NCBI RefSeq assembly: GCF_010614725.1
Contig: NZ_JAAEHL010000006.1
Location: 62,001 to 126,000 of the forward strand
Source of the DNA: Flavobacterium ajazii
GTDB lineage: Bacteria > Bacteroidota > Bacteroidia > Flavobacteriales > Flavobacteriaceae
Length of the DNA stretch: 64,000 nucleotides
Direction: 5' to 3'
The notes beneath the pieces are model-generated. The model was not told the origin of the DNA. It made no database searches and saw only the letters and a list, made by a program, of their open reading frames with translations. The position numbers were made by a program, and so were the translations under genes. Position 1 is the first letter of the stretch, and each line of letters starts with the position of its first letter. Shown here piece after piece: positions 44,770 to 54,048 of this stretch.

Positions 44770-45510
44770 TTAATCAAACCCTCCTGAAACACTTATTTTT
44801 TGTCCTGTAATCCAGGAGGCATCATCAGAAGCCAGAAAAACAGAAAGTTTTGATATGTCTTTCGGCTGGCCAACCCTTCCAAACGGAGTATTGGCTACAA
44901 TGAATTGTTCCATTTCTGTCCCTAAAACCGGATTACCTGCTGTTTCAGTTGGTCCCGGCAAAATAGAATTGACACGGATTTTTTTTCCGCTCAATTCTTT
45001 TGATAATGTTCGGGTAATTGAATCGACAGCACTTTTTGTTGCAGAATAGATTACCGTCATCGGAGTGGCTTTGATGCTGGCTACCGAACTGATATTGACA
45101 ATGCTGCCGCCGTTTTCATTAAAGTATTTCAAAGCTTCCTGTATTGGTAAGATGGTACCCAAAACATTGCTGTCAAACTGACGGCGAAATTCTTCTTCGG
45201 TAATCATTTCCAAAGGTTCAAATTTATAAACACCTGCATTATTAATCAAAGTGTCTATTTGTCCGAAAGTTTTATAGGTTTCTTCAAATAATTTTTGGAC
45301 ATCCTTGCTCTTGGTCACATCAGCCTGAATAGTTATAGCGTTACCGCCATTTTCAATAATAGCTGCTGATAAAGCTTCAGCAGCATTTTTATCTGATAAA
45401 TAATTTAGAACCACTTTGGCACCTTCCTTAGCCATTTCTAATGCAATTTCGGCACCGATCCCTTTTGATGCTCCGGTAACCACGGTCACCTTGTTTTTTA
45501 CTTTGCTCAT
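44770..45510 (-). CDS. Short-chain dehydrogenase/reductase
   Basis: A 246-residue classical SDR: NAD(P) motif TGASKGIGAE (13-22), NNAGVYKFEP, catalytic Ser in NISSVASI and YSATK (Tyr/Lys). The end GQKISVSGGFD is typical. The substrate is unknown. The gene lies 69 nt downstream of a Crp/Fnr-type regulator on the same strand, a pairing common in flavobacteria. Confidence 0.92.
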   Translation of the reverse strand: MSKVKNKVTVVTGASKGIGAEIALEMAKEGAKVVLNYLSDKNAAEALSAAIIENGGNAITIQADVTKSKDVQKLFEETYKTFGQIDTLINNAGVYKFEPLEMITEEEFRRQFDSNVLGTILPIQEALKYFNENGGSIVNISSVASIKATPMTVIYSATKSAVDSITRTLSKELSGKKIRVNSILPGPTETAGNPVLGTEMEQFIVANTPFGRVGQPKDISKLSVFLASDDASWITGQKISVSGGFD

Positions 45511-45579
45511 AATTTTACTGTTTTCCTGAAGTAAAACTAAATGGAAGAGAAAACATAAAAGTTGACATAAGGCAAGAAA

Positions 45580-46146
45580 TCAGATTTTGGCTCTGATTCT
45601 GCTTAATGTATGTGGCGTTATGCCCAGAAATAATGCAATCTGATTCTGCGGAACGCGCTGAATTATAGAAGGCTGCCTGAGCAACAGTTTGGCATATTTG
45701 GTTTCGGCATCATCTAGCAGCATTTCGCTTTTTAATTTAAACTTTTCGATAAAAGCTTTTTCTTTTAATAAATGAATGATTTTCGAAAAATTAGTTATTT
45801 CCTTTTCAAATAAATCAAAAGCTGAGCTGGTAATTGAGGTAACCGTGCAATCTGTTACCGCTACAACTGATTCATCTGAAGGCGTTTTATCTGAAAAACT
45901 TTCCATTGCAACGGCAAAATGTCCCTCACTTGTAAAGTACGGGATGTATTCATTACCTTCAGAATCTATTTTCATTACCTTAAAAATACCTTCGAGAACA
46001 AAACCGATTTTAGTACAGATTTTGCCCTGTTCACAGTATTTTTCTCCTTTTTTCAGGGTTTCTGTAAACAAATGTTGTTTCATAAACGTTTGTTCTTCTT
46101 CTGAAATAGGAAGGATGGAGTTGAAAACAGTAAGTAATTGATTCAT
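45580..46146 (-). CDS. Crp/Fnr-family regulator
   Basis: A 188-residue protein with a cyclic-nucleotide-binding-like beta roll (LKKGEKYCEQGKICTKIGFV) and a C-terminal helix-turn-helix, NQIALFLGITPHTLSRIRAK. The cAMP-contact residues are not conserved, as in most Bacteroidota members of the family, so another effector or none is likely. It probably controls the SDR downstream. No Cys cluster for an Fnr iron-sulfur site. Confidence 0.88.
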   Translation of the reverse strand: MNQLLTVFNSILPISEEEQTFMKQHLFTETLKKGEKYCEQGKICTKIGFVLEGIFKVMKIDSEGNEYIPYFTSEGHFAVAMESFSDKTPSDESVVAVTDCTVTSITSSAFDLFEKEITNFSKIIHLLKEKAFIEKFKLKSEMLLDDAETKYAKLLLRQPSIIQRVPQNQIALFLGITPHTLSRIRAKI

Positions 46147-46173
46147 GCTTTAGAAAAAAAAGAGTTTTTTAGG

Positions 46174-46220
46174 ATATAAAAATACCGCAAATCCATTTAA
46201 AATTATGAATTCGCGGTATT
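46174..46220 (-). terminator. Terminator of fumarase gene
   Basis: AATACCGC (46181-46188) and GCGGTATT (46213-46220), with an A/T loop; on the minus strand a T-rich tail follows. It lies between the fumarase stop and the Crp start. Confidence 0.65.
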
Positions 46221-46246
46221 GTAAAAAGTTAGTTTGTATTTAAACT

Positions 46247-47851
46247 TTATAGATTTTCAAAGAAATCATTCCCTTTATCATCTGTAATGATAAATGCAGG
46301 GAAATCTTTTACAGTGATTTTTCGAACAGCTTCCATTCCTAATTCTTCAAAATCAACGACTTCTACTTTTAAGATGTTATCTTGAGCCAAAATAGCGGCC
46401 GGACCTCCGATTGAACCCAAATAAAATCCGCCGTATTTGTTGCAGGCATCAGTCACTTGTTTGGTACGGTTTCCTTTAGCCAGCATCACCATACTTCCGC
46501 CATGTTTTTGAAATTCATCAACATACACGTCCATACGTCCGGCTGTTGTTGGTCCGAAACTTCCTGAAGCCATTCCTTCCGGAGTTTTTGCAGGACCTGC
46601 GTAATAAACCGGGTGATTCTTAAAGTATTCCGGCATTGGTTTTCCGGCATCCAATAATTCTTTAATTTTTGCGTGTGCGATATCACGCGCCACAATAACA
46701 GTTCCGTTTAATTTTAAACGCGTTTTGATAGGATATTGCGATAGTTTTGCTAAAATATCCGCCATTGGCTGATCTAAATCAATTTCAACCGGAGCTTCCA
46801 AATGCGGAGCCGTTTCCGGTAAAAATTGTTTCGGATTCGTTTCTAACTGCTCAAGGAAGATTCCGTCTTTTGTGATTTTTCCTTTGATATTTCTGTCTGC
46901 TGAACAGGAAACTCCCAATCCAACCGGACAGGAAGCTGCGTGACGAGGTAAACGAATAACACGTACATCATGCGTAAAATATTTTCCTCCAAACTGAGCT
47001 CCGATTTCACTTTCCTGACAGATTTTCTGAACACGCTCTTCCCATTCTAAATCACGAAACGCCTGACCGGCCATGTTTCCTGAAGTAGGCAGGTTGTCAA
47101 AATAACCCGCAGAAGCCTTTTTAACATTCGCTAAAGTCGATTCGGCAGAAGTTCCTCCAATCACTAAAGCTAAATGGTAAGGAGGACAGGCAGAAGTTCC
47201 TAAATCTTTGATTTTTGCACGAATGAAAGCGTCCAGGGATTTTTCATTCAATAACGATTTTGTCTGTTGGTACAAATACGTTTTGTTGGCAGATCCGCCT
47301 CCTTTTGCCATGAATAAGAATTCATAAGAACTTCCTTTTTTGGAATATATATCAATTTGTGCCGGAAGATTCGAGCCTGAATTTTTTTCTTCAAACATTG
47401 AAATCGGTACAATCTGCGAATATCTTAAATTACGTTTTTGGTACGTATTGAAAATTCCTCTGCTTAACCATTCAGCATCGTCAACTCCAGTAAAGATGCT
47501 TTCACCTTTTTTTCCCATTACAATGGCAGTTCCGGTATCCTGGCAGCTTGGCAATTGCCCTTCGGCAGCAACCGACGCATTTTGAAGTAAATTGTATGCT
47601 ACAAAACGGTCATTGTCTGTTGCTTCCGGATCGTCCAAAATGTTTCTTAGTTTTTGCAAATGTGTCGTTCTCAACATAAACGAAACATCTGTTAATGCTT
47701 CTTCAGCTAATAATTCTAATCCTTTTGGGTCAACGAGAAGAACTTCTTTATCCCCAAATTTTTCAACTTGTACAAAATCTGAAGTAATTTTTTTGTATTG
47801 TGTTTCGTCTTTTAAAATAGGATAAGGATCCTGGTATATAAAATCAATCAT
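46247..47851 (-). CDS. Fumarate hydratase, class I
   Basis: A 534-residue iron-sulfur fumarase (FumA/FumB type), which interconverts fumarate and malate in the TCA cycle. Cluster-ligand and substrate motifs are visible: [18 protein letters not shown] (about 100), [20 protein letters not shown], and [21 protein letters not shown]. The C-terminal beta domain has [20 protein letters not shown] and [14 protein letters not shown] -7-like TAACTTTG on the minus strand (47866-47873) sits 15 nt before the ATG. Confidence 0.95.
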   Translation of the reverse strand: MIDFIYQDPYPILKDETQYKKITSDFVQVEKFGDKEVLLVDPKGLELLAEEALTDVSFMLRTTHLQKLRNILDDPEATDNDRFVAYNLLQNASVAAEGQLPSCQDTGTAIVMGKKGESIFTGVDDAEWLSRGIFNTYQKRNLRYSQIVPISMFEEKNSGSNLPAQIDIYSKKGSSYEFLFMAKGGGSANKTYLYQQTKSLLNEKSLDAFIRAKIKDLGTSACPPYHLALVIGGTSAESTLANVKKASAGYFDNLPTSGNMAGQAFRDLEWEERVQKICQESEIGAQFGGKYFTHDVRVIRLPRHAASCPVGLGVSCSADRNIKGKITKDGIFLEQLETNPKQFLPETAPHLEAPVEIDLDQPMADILAKLSQYPIKTRLKLNGTVIVARDIAHAKIKELLDAGKPMPEYFKNHPVYYAGPAKTPEGMASGSFGPTTAGRMDVYVDEFQKHGGSMVMLAKGNRTKQVTDACNKYGGFYLGSIGGPAAILAQDNILKVEVVDFEELGMEAVRKITVKDFPAFIITDDKGNDFFENL

Positions 47852-47920
47852 TTCTTTGTTTTTGGCAAAGTTAAAAATTATTTACCTAAGAAAGAATTTG
47901 AATTATAAGTGTTTCGGAGT

Positions 47921-48667
47921 TTATTGTTGGTTATGAAACTCATTAAAACTCATCTTTTTTTCAAAATAAGGTTTGTCCTTTGCAGAAAGCAATTTCTTTT
48001 TCCAACGATTTCCTTTTAATGAAAAGGAAATGGAATCAGAATAGGTTACAATTCCGGAATCTTCGTTATCATCATCCCCAGGCTCAAATGAAACAGTTTT
48101 GCAATAAAAACTTTCAGGGTCGTTTCCTGATGCATCACTTACAAATTCTGTCCATGTTCCCCAACCGCTGTCTGACATCGATTGCCATTGATGAACAAGC
48201 TGTAAATTTTGATTTTTCAGGTAGTACAAATAATTTTCATGTGTATACCCACAGGCAGGATACCCAAATCCAATTTGTATAAAAGAAGAATTTTTGCCGG
48301 ATGCATTAGTCAAACCAGATGAGCCGCCCCATTCACTACCCTTTTCGTAATTGGTAATGGTGATTCTTGAAGAGGTGACTTTGGTTTTATTCTGATAAAA
48401 ATCCAGTCTGAATTTTGATGTCAGGATGCTGTCTTTGTCCGCTTTCAGTTCTGTCAAATTTGCCAGGATATGAGTGAATTCGGCATTTTTTTCATTTGAA
48501 AGGAAAATAGTATCTGTTCGTAATGCTTTTTCTTCAGTTACTGTTTTATTTGCAATTGCAGAAATTTTTGTTGTTTCAGAAGAACTTGCATCTGCAATCA
48601 GATTTTTTTTCTGTTCTTTTTGACAGCTTGCCAGAATCAATAAGATGAAAAGATATTGAATTCTCAT
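47921..48667 (-). CDS. Lipoprotein of unknown function
   Basis: With the start at 48667 the protein is 248 residues and begins with a lipoprotein signal, MRIQYLFILLILASCQKEQ; a start five codons earlier would leave non-signal residues in front. The mature part is beta-rich, with a Trp/Gly segment WGGSSGLTNASGKNSSFIQI and QSMSDSGWGTWTEFVSDASG. No known domain was recognised. It is 18 nt downstream of the SpmAB-like gene on the same strand. Confidence 0.65.
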   Translation of the reverse strand: MRIQYLFILLILASCQKEQKKNLIADASSSETTKISAIANKTVTEEKALRTDTIFLSNEKNAEFTHILANLTELKADKDSILTSKFRLDFYQNKTKVTSSRITITNYEKGSEWGGSSGLTNASGKNSSFIQIGFGYPACGYTHENYLYYLKNQNLQLVHQWQSMSDSGWGTWTEFVSDASGNDPESFYCKTVSFEPGDDDNEDSGIVTYSDSISFSLKGNRWKKKLLSAKDKPYFEKKMSFNEFHNQQ

Positions 48668-48685
48668 ACTTAAAATCGTCAAATT

Positions 48686-50125
48686 TTAAAAAAACCAGGT
48701 CGCCACAAAAATAGCCGTAATCACACAAATCAAATCTACCAAAAGCATCGTACCCAAAGCGTAACGGGTATTTTTAATATTTACGGAACCAAAGTAAACC
48801 GCAATTACATAAAATGTACTTTCAGCACTGCACTGAAAAATACTGCTCAGTCTTGCTGTTAGGGAATCGGCACCAAAAGTATTCATCGAGTCAATCAAAA
48901 ATCCTCTTGATCCTGCAGAACTAAAAGGACGAAGCATCGCAACCGGCAGTGCATTCGTGATTTCTTTGCTTACTCCCATATTCGAAAAGATAAATCCAAT
49001 GGCATCACTGATGATTTCGAATAAACCGCTGTTTCTGAACAATGAAATCGCAACCAGCATTCCCAAAACGTAAGGAAAGATTGTAACCCCGGTCTTAACG
49101 CCGTTGTTGGCTCCTACTACAAAAGTGTCAAAAACAGTAGTTTCGGCATCTTTGAATTTCTTTTCATGAACGAAAGAAAAAATAAGGGTAAAAGCAATTA
49201 TCGCCACTAATATTAATCCGGAAAGGTTAGAAGTGAAATAGTTTTTTCCGATTAAATCTAAATGGTTTACATACATCAATAAACCAACAATAGCAGCAAT
49301 TAAAGTCATTAAGCCAATAAGCAGCGAAGCACTTTTAAAATTGATTTTTTGTTTCACTCCCACAATTAAGAAAGCAGCAATCGTTCCGATGAACGAAGTG
49401 ATAATACAAGGCAGCATCACATCGGCAGGATTACTTGCATTGGCAGCGGCACGATACCCGATAATTGAAGTCGCGATTAATGTTAAACCTGAAGCATGAA
49501 GGCACATAAACATAATCTGTGCATCACTCGCTTTGTCTTTTTCGGGATTTATTTCCTGTAAACTCTCCATGGCTTTAAGCCCAAATGGTGTTGCAGCCGA
49601 ATCTAATCCTAAGAAATTCGCAGCAAAGTTTAAGGTCATGTAGGATATCGAAGGGTGGTTTTTAGGGATACTCGGAAATACTTTTACAAAAACGGGACTC
49701 AGTACTTTAGCTAAATTTCCGGAAGCTCCAGAAACAATTAAAAGTTCCATTAATCCGCAGAAGAAAGCCAGATAAGCAATCAAAGGAAGTATTAAATCAA
49801 GCAAAGTGCTTTTACAAGTTGGTAATAAACCGTCTGATTTTTGAAGACCGCTGTAGATTTTTACGGTTTTGTTTTTGTAAACATAAGTCGTGTCGGCATT
49901 CAGCGTGTCACGATTGACAATCATAGTCTGTTCCGGAGCAGTTTTAATGCTGTCTTTGATGAAAGCGGGAAGTTGTTCAACGTATTTTTCAGAAACCAAA
50001 ATCGGGTCATCTTTCTTTCCATTCAAAACAGAATCAATAGTATAAGTATTGGCAGTAAATAAACTCACCACAATAAACACAATCGAAGAAATAAAAATCG
50101 TTAACCAAAATCTGCTTAATACCAT
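48686..50125 (-). CDS. Nucleoside-recognition (SpmA-SpmB fusion) membrane protein
   Basis: With the start at 50125 (MVLSRFWLTIFISSIVFI) the protein is 479 residues, with about ten membrane helices. It joins the SpmA-type half (FAANFLGLDSAATPFGLKAM with Gate-domain features) and the SpmB-type half (PVAMLRPFSSAGSRGFLIDS). A ~70-residue external segment sits between the first two helices. SpmA/B are sporulation proteins in Firmicutes, but this fusion occurs in non-sporulating bacteria; its transport role is unknown. An upstream ATG at 50182 adds 19 residues and was not chosen. Confidence 0.85.
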   Translation of the reverse strand: MVLSRFWLTIFISSIVFIVVSLFTANTYTIDSVLNGKKDDPILVSEKYVEQLPAFIKDSIKTAPEQTMIVNRDTLNADTTYVYKNKTVKIYSGLQKSDGLLPTCKSTLLDLILPLIAYLAFFCGLMELLIVSGASGNLAKVLSPVFVKVFPSIPKNHPSISYMTLNFAANFLGLDSAATPFGLKAMESLQEINPEKDKASDAQIMFMCLHASGLTLIATSIIGYRAAANASNPADVMLPCIITSFIGTIAAFLIVGVKQKINFKSASLLIGLMTLIAAIVGLLMYVNHLDLIGKNYFTSNLSGLILVAIIAFTLIFSFVHEKKFKDAETTVFDTFVVGANNGVKTGVTIFPYVLGMLVAISLFRNSGLFEIISDAIGFIFSNMGVSKEITNALPVAMLRPFSSAGSRGFLIDSMNTFGADSLTARLSSIFQCSAESTFYVIAVYFGSVNIKNTRYALGTMLLVDLICVITAIFVATWFF

Positions 50126-50231
50126 AATTGTAATTTTTTGTAAATGTAATAAATCAATTGCAATGACAATTACAAAAGTCAATTTCGTAGATTAGAGAAA
50201 TTGATGAAAAAAGATCAATTTGAGAAATAAT

Positions 50232-50294
50232 GTCACCCTGAGCGAAGTCGAAGGCTTTTTAACCTTAATGGGCTTCGACTCCGCTCAGCCTGGC
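50232..50294. repeat. TCGAAG-type inverted repeat, copy 2
   Basis: GTCACCCTGAGCGAAGTCG (from 50232) with CTTCGACTCCGCTCAGCC (from 50273) is the same element as at 26147 and 53110. It lies just before the stop of the AlkZ-like gene on the minus strand. Confidence 0.8.
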
Positions 50295-50300
50295 ATCTCT

Positions 50301-51377
50301 TCATTCGATCACAATTTTCGTTTCCAGATAATTTTTAAAAGATTTTATTCCTTCAAAAAGAATTTGTTTTTTGCTCATTTCGGTTTGATTAAAAAAGTCA
50401 GTTTCAATTTTGACATGATCTTTTTTGATGGTTCTTTTCCAGGTTCCGATAACTTTTCCGTTTTCTACAATTGTCGGTTTAAAAATGCCGTTTTTGGTAA
50501 AAGCTTTCGGCTGATGTTCTAATAAAATAGAAGATTCGCGGTTTTTATATGAAATTAAATACTCATCAAAAGCTGCAAGAAAATGTACGCTTTCGCTGAA
50601 ATTATCTGGATTAGGATGATCTTTTCCTAACCAATATTGCTGATTATCAGTAGTAATAGTATTTAATTGCAACAAAACTGCATTAATTGCAAATCTGCAA
50701 ATTGTTGTAGAGAAACCGGACCAGTGCGAAAAATCTGCGAGTGTTGCCGGACCACGGCTTTCAAAATAACGTTGTGCAAGTTTAGCCAAAGCTTCTTCTC
50801 TGGTTAATTTGGTTTTTGGTTTAGGAACTCGTTCTTCCAGTAACGCATACGTCATTTTTTTGCCTTTCATTCTACCATTGCAGACTACGCCATCTAATTC
50901 TGCATACATCATGATCAGAACAGGACTTAATTTATAATCATCGGAAAACTTTTTGACATTGAGTTCCTGTATGATTTCTTCCCGGGTCAAATGATTGTTT
51001 CCGGCCAGTATTTTTTCTATTGCTGAGTTGATCTTGTCAAATTCCTTTTCGTCACAGCCATATTTTTTCGTTTCGGCAAGAATAATGCGCTTGACTTGTG
51101 GTCCGGAAACATCGAGCATCCAGTAAATATCTTCGGCAGCAACCAAATGCCAGGTGGGACGTAAAATATGAGTCCGGATTATTTTTCCGGAATTAATGGC
51201 TACTTCGATTTCTTTTTCAGTTGCATCACATCGTGAACCAATCGCCCATTTTGCCATGGCATAATCCTGAGCCTGTATGGCACCCAGATGTCTGACAATT
51301 TCTTCGGGTGAATTATGACTTGTTTTATCAAGTTTTTGAGCAACCAAACGATGATTTGAAATTTCGTGATGTGTCAT
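50301..51377 (-). CDS. Winged-helix DNA-binding protein, AlkZ-like
   Basis: A 358-residue HTH_42-family protein. The early QxQ motif in HLGAIQAQDYAMAKWAIGSR matches the catalytic QxQ of AlkZ/YcaQ DNA glycosylases, and RTHILRPTWHLVAAEDIYWM follows. Three winged-helix repeats are expected from length. AlkZ removes bulky alkylation or crosslink adducts, but the wide family includes uncharacterised members, so the substrate is open. It is upstream of a TCGAAG repeat, and near an exonuclease and Ogt. Confidence 0.8.
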   Translation of the reverse strand: MTHHEISNHRLVAQKLDKTSHNSPEEIVRHLGAIQAQDYAMAKWAIGSRCDATEKEIEVAINSGKIIRTHILRPTWHLVAAEDIYWMLDVSGPQVKRIILAETKKYGCDEKEFDKINSAIEKILAGNNHLTREEIIQELNVKKFSDDYKLSPVLIMMYAELDGVVCNGRMKGKKMTYALLEERVPKPKTKLTREEALAKLAQRYFESRGPATLADFSHWSGFSTTICRFAINAVLLQLNTITTDNQQYWLGKDHPNPDNFSESVHFLAAFDEYLISYKNRESSILLEHQPKAFTKNGIFKPTIVENGKVIGTWKRTIKKDHVKIETDFFNQTEMSKKQILFEGIKSFKNYLETKIVIE

Positions 51378-51396
51378 CCTAGCTGTTTTTTAAACC

Positions 51397-51422
51397 ATAT
51401 AAGTTGTGTAAGTTCATTTAAG
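51397..51422. repeat. TATAAGTTCATTTAA-type repeat, copy 1
   Basis: Matches 53053-53078 at 22 of 26 positions. Both copies lie upstream of minus-strand genes, 20-45 nt before the start. Confidence 0.55.
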
Positions 51423-51437
51423 ATTTTGCATTTCAAA

Positions 51438-51474
51438 AACTTAGTAGCTTAGTATCTCAGACCCTTAGCAGCTG
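51438..51474. repeat. CTTAGTAGCTTAG word run
   Basis: ACTTAGTAGCTTAGTATC followed by TCAGACCCTTAGCAGCTG resembles the CTAAGGTTCTGAG elements at 19795 and 27285 in word style, but without the second arm. Confidence 0.45.
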
Positions 51475-51482
51475 AAAAAATA

Positions 51483-52196
51483 CTATACATGAATAATTTC
51501 CTCTTCAATCAATAAATCTTCCCTGCGCAAACGAAGAAAAATCTGTGCTACGGCAATTGTATCTTTTTCACAATACGTTATAATTCGGTCAATATCTTTT
51601 TCCACATAAAAAACATGGGCAACCTGACTTCCATCAATATCGCCTTTCGGAGAAGGAACTCCGAGAATTTTGGTCAGTAATTTTAAAGAAGTAAAATGTT
51701 TGTAATCACCAAACTTCCATAATTCTAAAGTATCCAAGTGTGGAATCTCCCAAGGTTTTTTGCCAAATAAATTCAGTTTGTCCGGAATTGCAATTTGGTT
51801 GATAATCATTCTGCGTGCGAGAAACGGAATGTCAAACTCTTTTGCATTATGCCCACATAAAAGATGCTGTGGCTGATTAAAATGATTGTTCAGAAGATTA
51901 TTAAAGTCTTTCAATATCTTTTTTTCTTCTCCGAAAAAAGAAGTTACCCTAAAATTCCGAATATCTCCTCGAATGGTAAAATAACCAACTGAAATACAAA
52001 TTATCTTTCCGAACTCTGCCCAGATTCCAGCGCGATCATAAAATTCTTCCGGAGTAAATTCATCTTTTCGCTGGTATTGTGTTTTTAAATCCCAAAGCGA
52101 CTGCATTTCTGCGTCAAGCGAATTGAAATTTTCTTCTTCCGGAACGGTTTCAATATCAAGGAATAAAATGTTGTTGAGGTTTATTTTTTCAATCAT
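51483..52196 (-). CDS. PolB-like 3'-5' exonuclease
   Basis: A 237-residue DEDDy-type exonuclease domain: ExoI NILFLDIETVPEE (Asp and Glu), ExoII LLCGHNAKEFDIPFLARR, and ExoIII YCEKDTIAVAQIFLR with Tyr. No polymerase domain is attached. The predicted role is 3'-5' trimming of DNA in repair or proofreading. It lies downstream of the region of the Ogt gene and before the AlkZ-like gene on the same strand. Confidence 0.88.
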   Translation of the reverse strand: MIEKINLNNILFLDIETVPEEENFNSLDAEMQSLWDLKTQYQRKDEFTPEEFYDRAGIWAEFGKIICISVGYFTIRGDIRNFRVTSFFGEEKKILKDFNNLLNNHFNQPQHLLCGHNAKEFDIPFLARRMIINQIAIPDKLNLFGKKPWEIPHLDTLELWKFGDYKHFTSLKLLTKILGVPSPKGDIDGSQVAHVFYVEKDIDRIITYCEKDTIAVAQIFLRLRREDLLIEEEIIHV

Positions 52197-52283
52197 TTTT
52201 GGAGACTTCTTAGATATTTAGATTGTTAGACTTTCTTAGATTCTTTTTTACAAATATGCGTAAAATTCTTACTATTTTAAACT

Positions 52284-52508
52284 TTATTTTATGAATTTAC
52301 AATTCACTCCAAGTTTGTCTGCTTCCTTAAAAAAATAATTAGCTGAATTTTCATCATCAATTTCCAGAATTATTTGGATGCCATCTAAAAGGTTGTCCAA
52401 ATTAGTTTTACCTTCTCTAAGGTCTATTCCTAATATTTCCTTTTGCAACTTTACAAAAGAAACTCCTTATATGCCTTCTCTCCAACTTTCTAAAACTATT
52501 TTTATTAT
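52284..52508 (-). pseudogene. Decayed small gene, L7/L12 C-terminal-like
   Basis: On the minus strand, codons from 52508 to the stop at 52284-52286 read IIKIVLESWREGI, a TAA (52467-52469), then GVSFVKLQKEILGIDLREGK and so on to LGVNCKFIK. The text after the TAA has the pattern of the ribosomal L7/L12 C-terminal fold (VKLQ..LGI.L.E.K...D.LLDG). The start codon is ATA instead of ATG and there is one in-frame stop, so it is probably dead. No intact copy is in the window. Confidence 0.55.
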
Positions 52509-52532
52509 AACTTAAATGGATTATAATTGTGA

Positions 52533-53009
52533 CTAAAATAAAGTTTGTTGTGCAGAAGGACTTTCATGCTCCAAAAGCCATTTTTTGCGCCATATTTCTC
52601 CGGCGTAGCCAGTAAGGGAACCGTTCGTACCAATAACCCGATGGCATGGCACTACAATCCAAAGCGGATTTTTACCATTTGCAGAAGCTACTGCCCGAAT
52701 CGCTTTTATATCTCCGAGCTTTTTAGTCTGATCCATGTAGCTCACCGTTTTTCCATACGGAATTTCGAGTAAGGCTTTCCACACTTTCTGTTGAAATGCG
52801 GTTCCTTGTGGATTTAGTTTTAAGTCGAAATCAGTTCTTTTACCTTCGAAATATTCATTGAGTTGTGAAACAGCTTCTTGTAAAATTTCAGGAATGGTTT
52901 CTGAAACTTCGTTTGTACCAACTTCAGAAACAGAAATTACCGAAATACCGTTTTCATCTCCAATGATTTTGGTAATTCCCAGAGGCGAATCGATATAAAC
53001 TGTTTCCAT
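52533..53009 (-). CDS. ogt: Methylated-DNA-protein cysteine methyltransferase
   Basis: With the start at 53009 (METVYIDSPLGITKI) the protein is 158 residues. It removes O6-alkyl groups from guanine onto its own Cys. The active site is the canonical PCHRV in WIVVPCHRVIGTNGSLTGYA, and FQQKVWKALLEIPYGKTVSY is the helix-turn-helix part. There is no Ada N-terminal domain, so it is the constitutive-type Ogt. It forms a small DNA-repair group with the exonuclease and AlkZ-like genes. Confidence 0.94.
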   Translation of the reverse strand: METVYIDSPLGITKIIGDENGISVISVSEVGTNEVSETIPEILQEAVSQLNEYFEGKRTDFDLKLNPQGTAFQQKVWKALLEIPYGKTVSYMDQTKKLGDIKAIRAVASANGKNPLWIVVPCHRVIGTNGSLTGYAGEIWRKKWLLEHESPSAQQTLF

Positions 53010-53052
53010 AATTTTTGGTTTAATCACAAAGTTCGTAAATATTTTTTGAACA

Positions 53053-53078
53053 ATATAGGTTATATAAGTTCATTTAAA
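53053..53078. repeat. TATAAGTTCATTTAA-type repeat, copy 2
   Basis: 22 of 26 positions match 51397-51422. It is followed after about 30 nt by a TCGAAG-type element. Confidence 0.55.
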
Positions 53079-53109
53079 TTTAAGTATTTTACTTAATATA
53101 AAATTCAAT

Positions 53110-53171
53110 GTCAGGCTGAGCGGAGTCGAAGCCTTTTGTTTTCATAAGCCTTCTACTCCGCTCAGGATGAC
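53110..53171. repeat. TCGAAG-type inverted repeat, copy 3
   Basis: GTCAGGCTGAGCGGAGTC (from 53110) pairs with CTTCTACTCCGCTCAGG (from 53150); the left arm is identical to that at 26147. Confidence 0.8.
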
Positions 53172-53207
53172 AACTATTTTGAGAAAAGTTAAATGAACGT
53201 ATATGTT

Positions 53208-54023
53208 TTAGTAAACTTCCAATTTAAATTGATAATTCAAAACGGTTTCAATTTTCGCGCTTGAAATGACCTTTTTAATATTCGATTTTTCAGAACTAAA
53301 CTTCGGCAAAATCAGATTTTGCTCTTTTGCTTTTTGCGTGTAATACTCCTCTCTTGTTGGATGAAAAGGCACAACAGCGTTGAAAACCTCATTCCATTTT
53401 AATTGGTTTATGATTTCTTCAATGATGTTGATACAATCGTTTTGATGAATCAGATTTACGGGAGCATCCGGATTTTCAAGGTTTTCTTTTCCTGCCAAAA
53501 ATTTCACGGGATGACGATCTTCACCAATCAATCCGCCGAAGCGCAGAATTGTAGTTTCAAAGTTTTGATTTTTCTGCAAAATTCCCTCTGCCAGAAGCAA
53601 TTGTTTACCGCTTTCGGTTTCCGGATTTGGAGTTATTTCTTCCGTAATCAAATCATTTTCATCTCCATAAACTGAAGTTGAACTCACAAAAAGCACTTTT
53701 TTAACTGAGGAATTCTCAATAAACGGAATTAGGTTTTTGATTTTTTCGACAAAAGCTTTCTTTTCAGAATCCGGATTGACAGCTCTCAGTTTTGGCGGAA
53801 TGTCAATAATCAGGATGTCGCTTTCCGCTAAAAAAGCATTGATGTTTACAGAGACACTTTCGCTTTCAAGCGCAACCAAAAATGGATTTATTCCAGCATC
53901 TTTTAAAATCGGAAGTTTATTTTCTGAAGTTGTGGATCCGTTTACTGAATTTCCTTTTTCGATTAGTCTTTTCGCTAAAGGAAGTCCAAGCCACCCACAA
54001 CCTAATATGCTTATTCGTCTCAT
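53208..54023 (-). CDS. NAD(P)-binding epimerase/reductase-like protein (YeeZ type)
   Basis: With the start at 54023 (MRRISILGCGWLGLPLAKRL) the protein is 271 residues. The 45 residues before it in the open frame run through a repeat and were rejected. The N-terminal Rossmann motif GCGWLG and the later VLFVSSTSVYGDENDLITEE are extended-SDR features, but the active-site YxxxK is not clear. It may reduce or epimerise a sugar-nucleotide-like or other substrate; unknown. Confidence 0.82.
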   Translation of the reverse strand: MRRISILGCGWLGLPLAKRLIEKGNSVNGSTTSENKLPILKDAGINPFLVALESESVSVNINAFLAESDILIIDIPPKLRAVNPDSEKKAFVEKIKNLIPFIENSSVKKVLFVSSTSVYGDENDLITEEITPNPETESGKQLLLAEGILQKNQNFETTILRFGGLIGEDRHPVKFLAGKENLENPDAPVNLIHQNDCINIIEEIINQLKWNEVFNAVVPFHPTREEYYTQKAKEQNLILPKFSSEKSNIKKVISSAKIETVLNYQFKLEVY

Positions 54024-54048
54024 TTTTTGAGTTTGTTTTGAGTAATAA

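Noticed and set aside
48686..50182. Sporulation function for the SpmAB-like protein
   Set aside because: No other sporulation gene is visible and flavobacteria do not sporulate.
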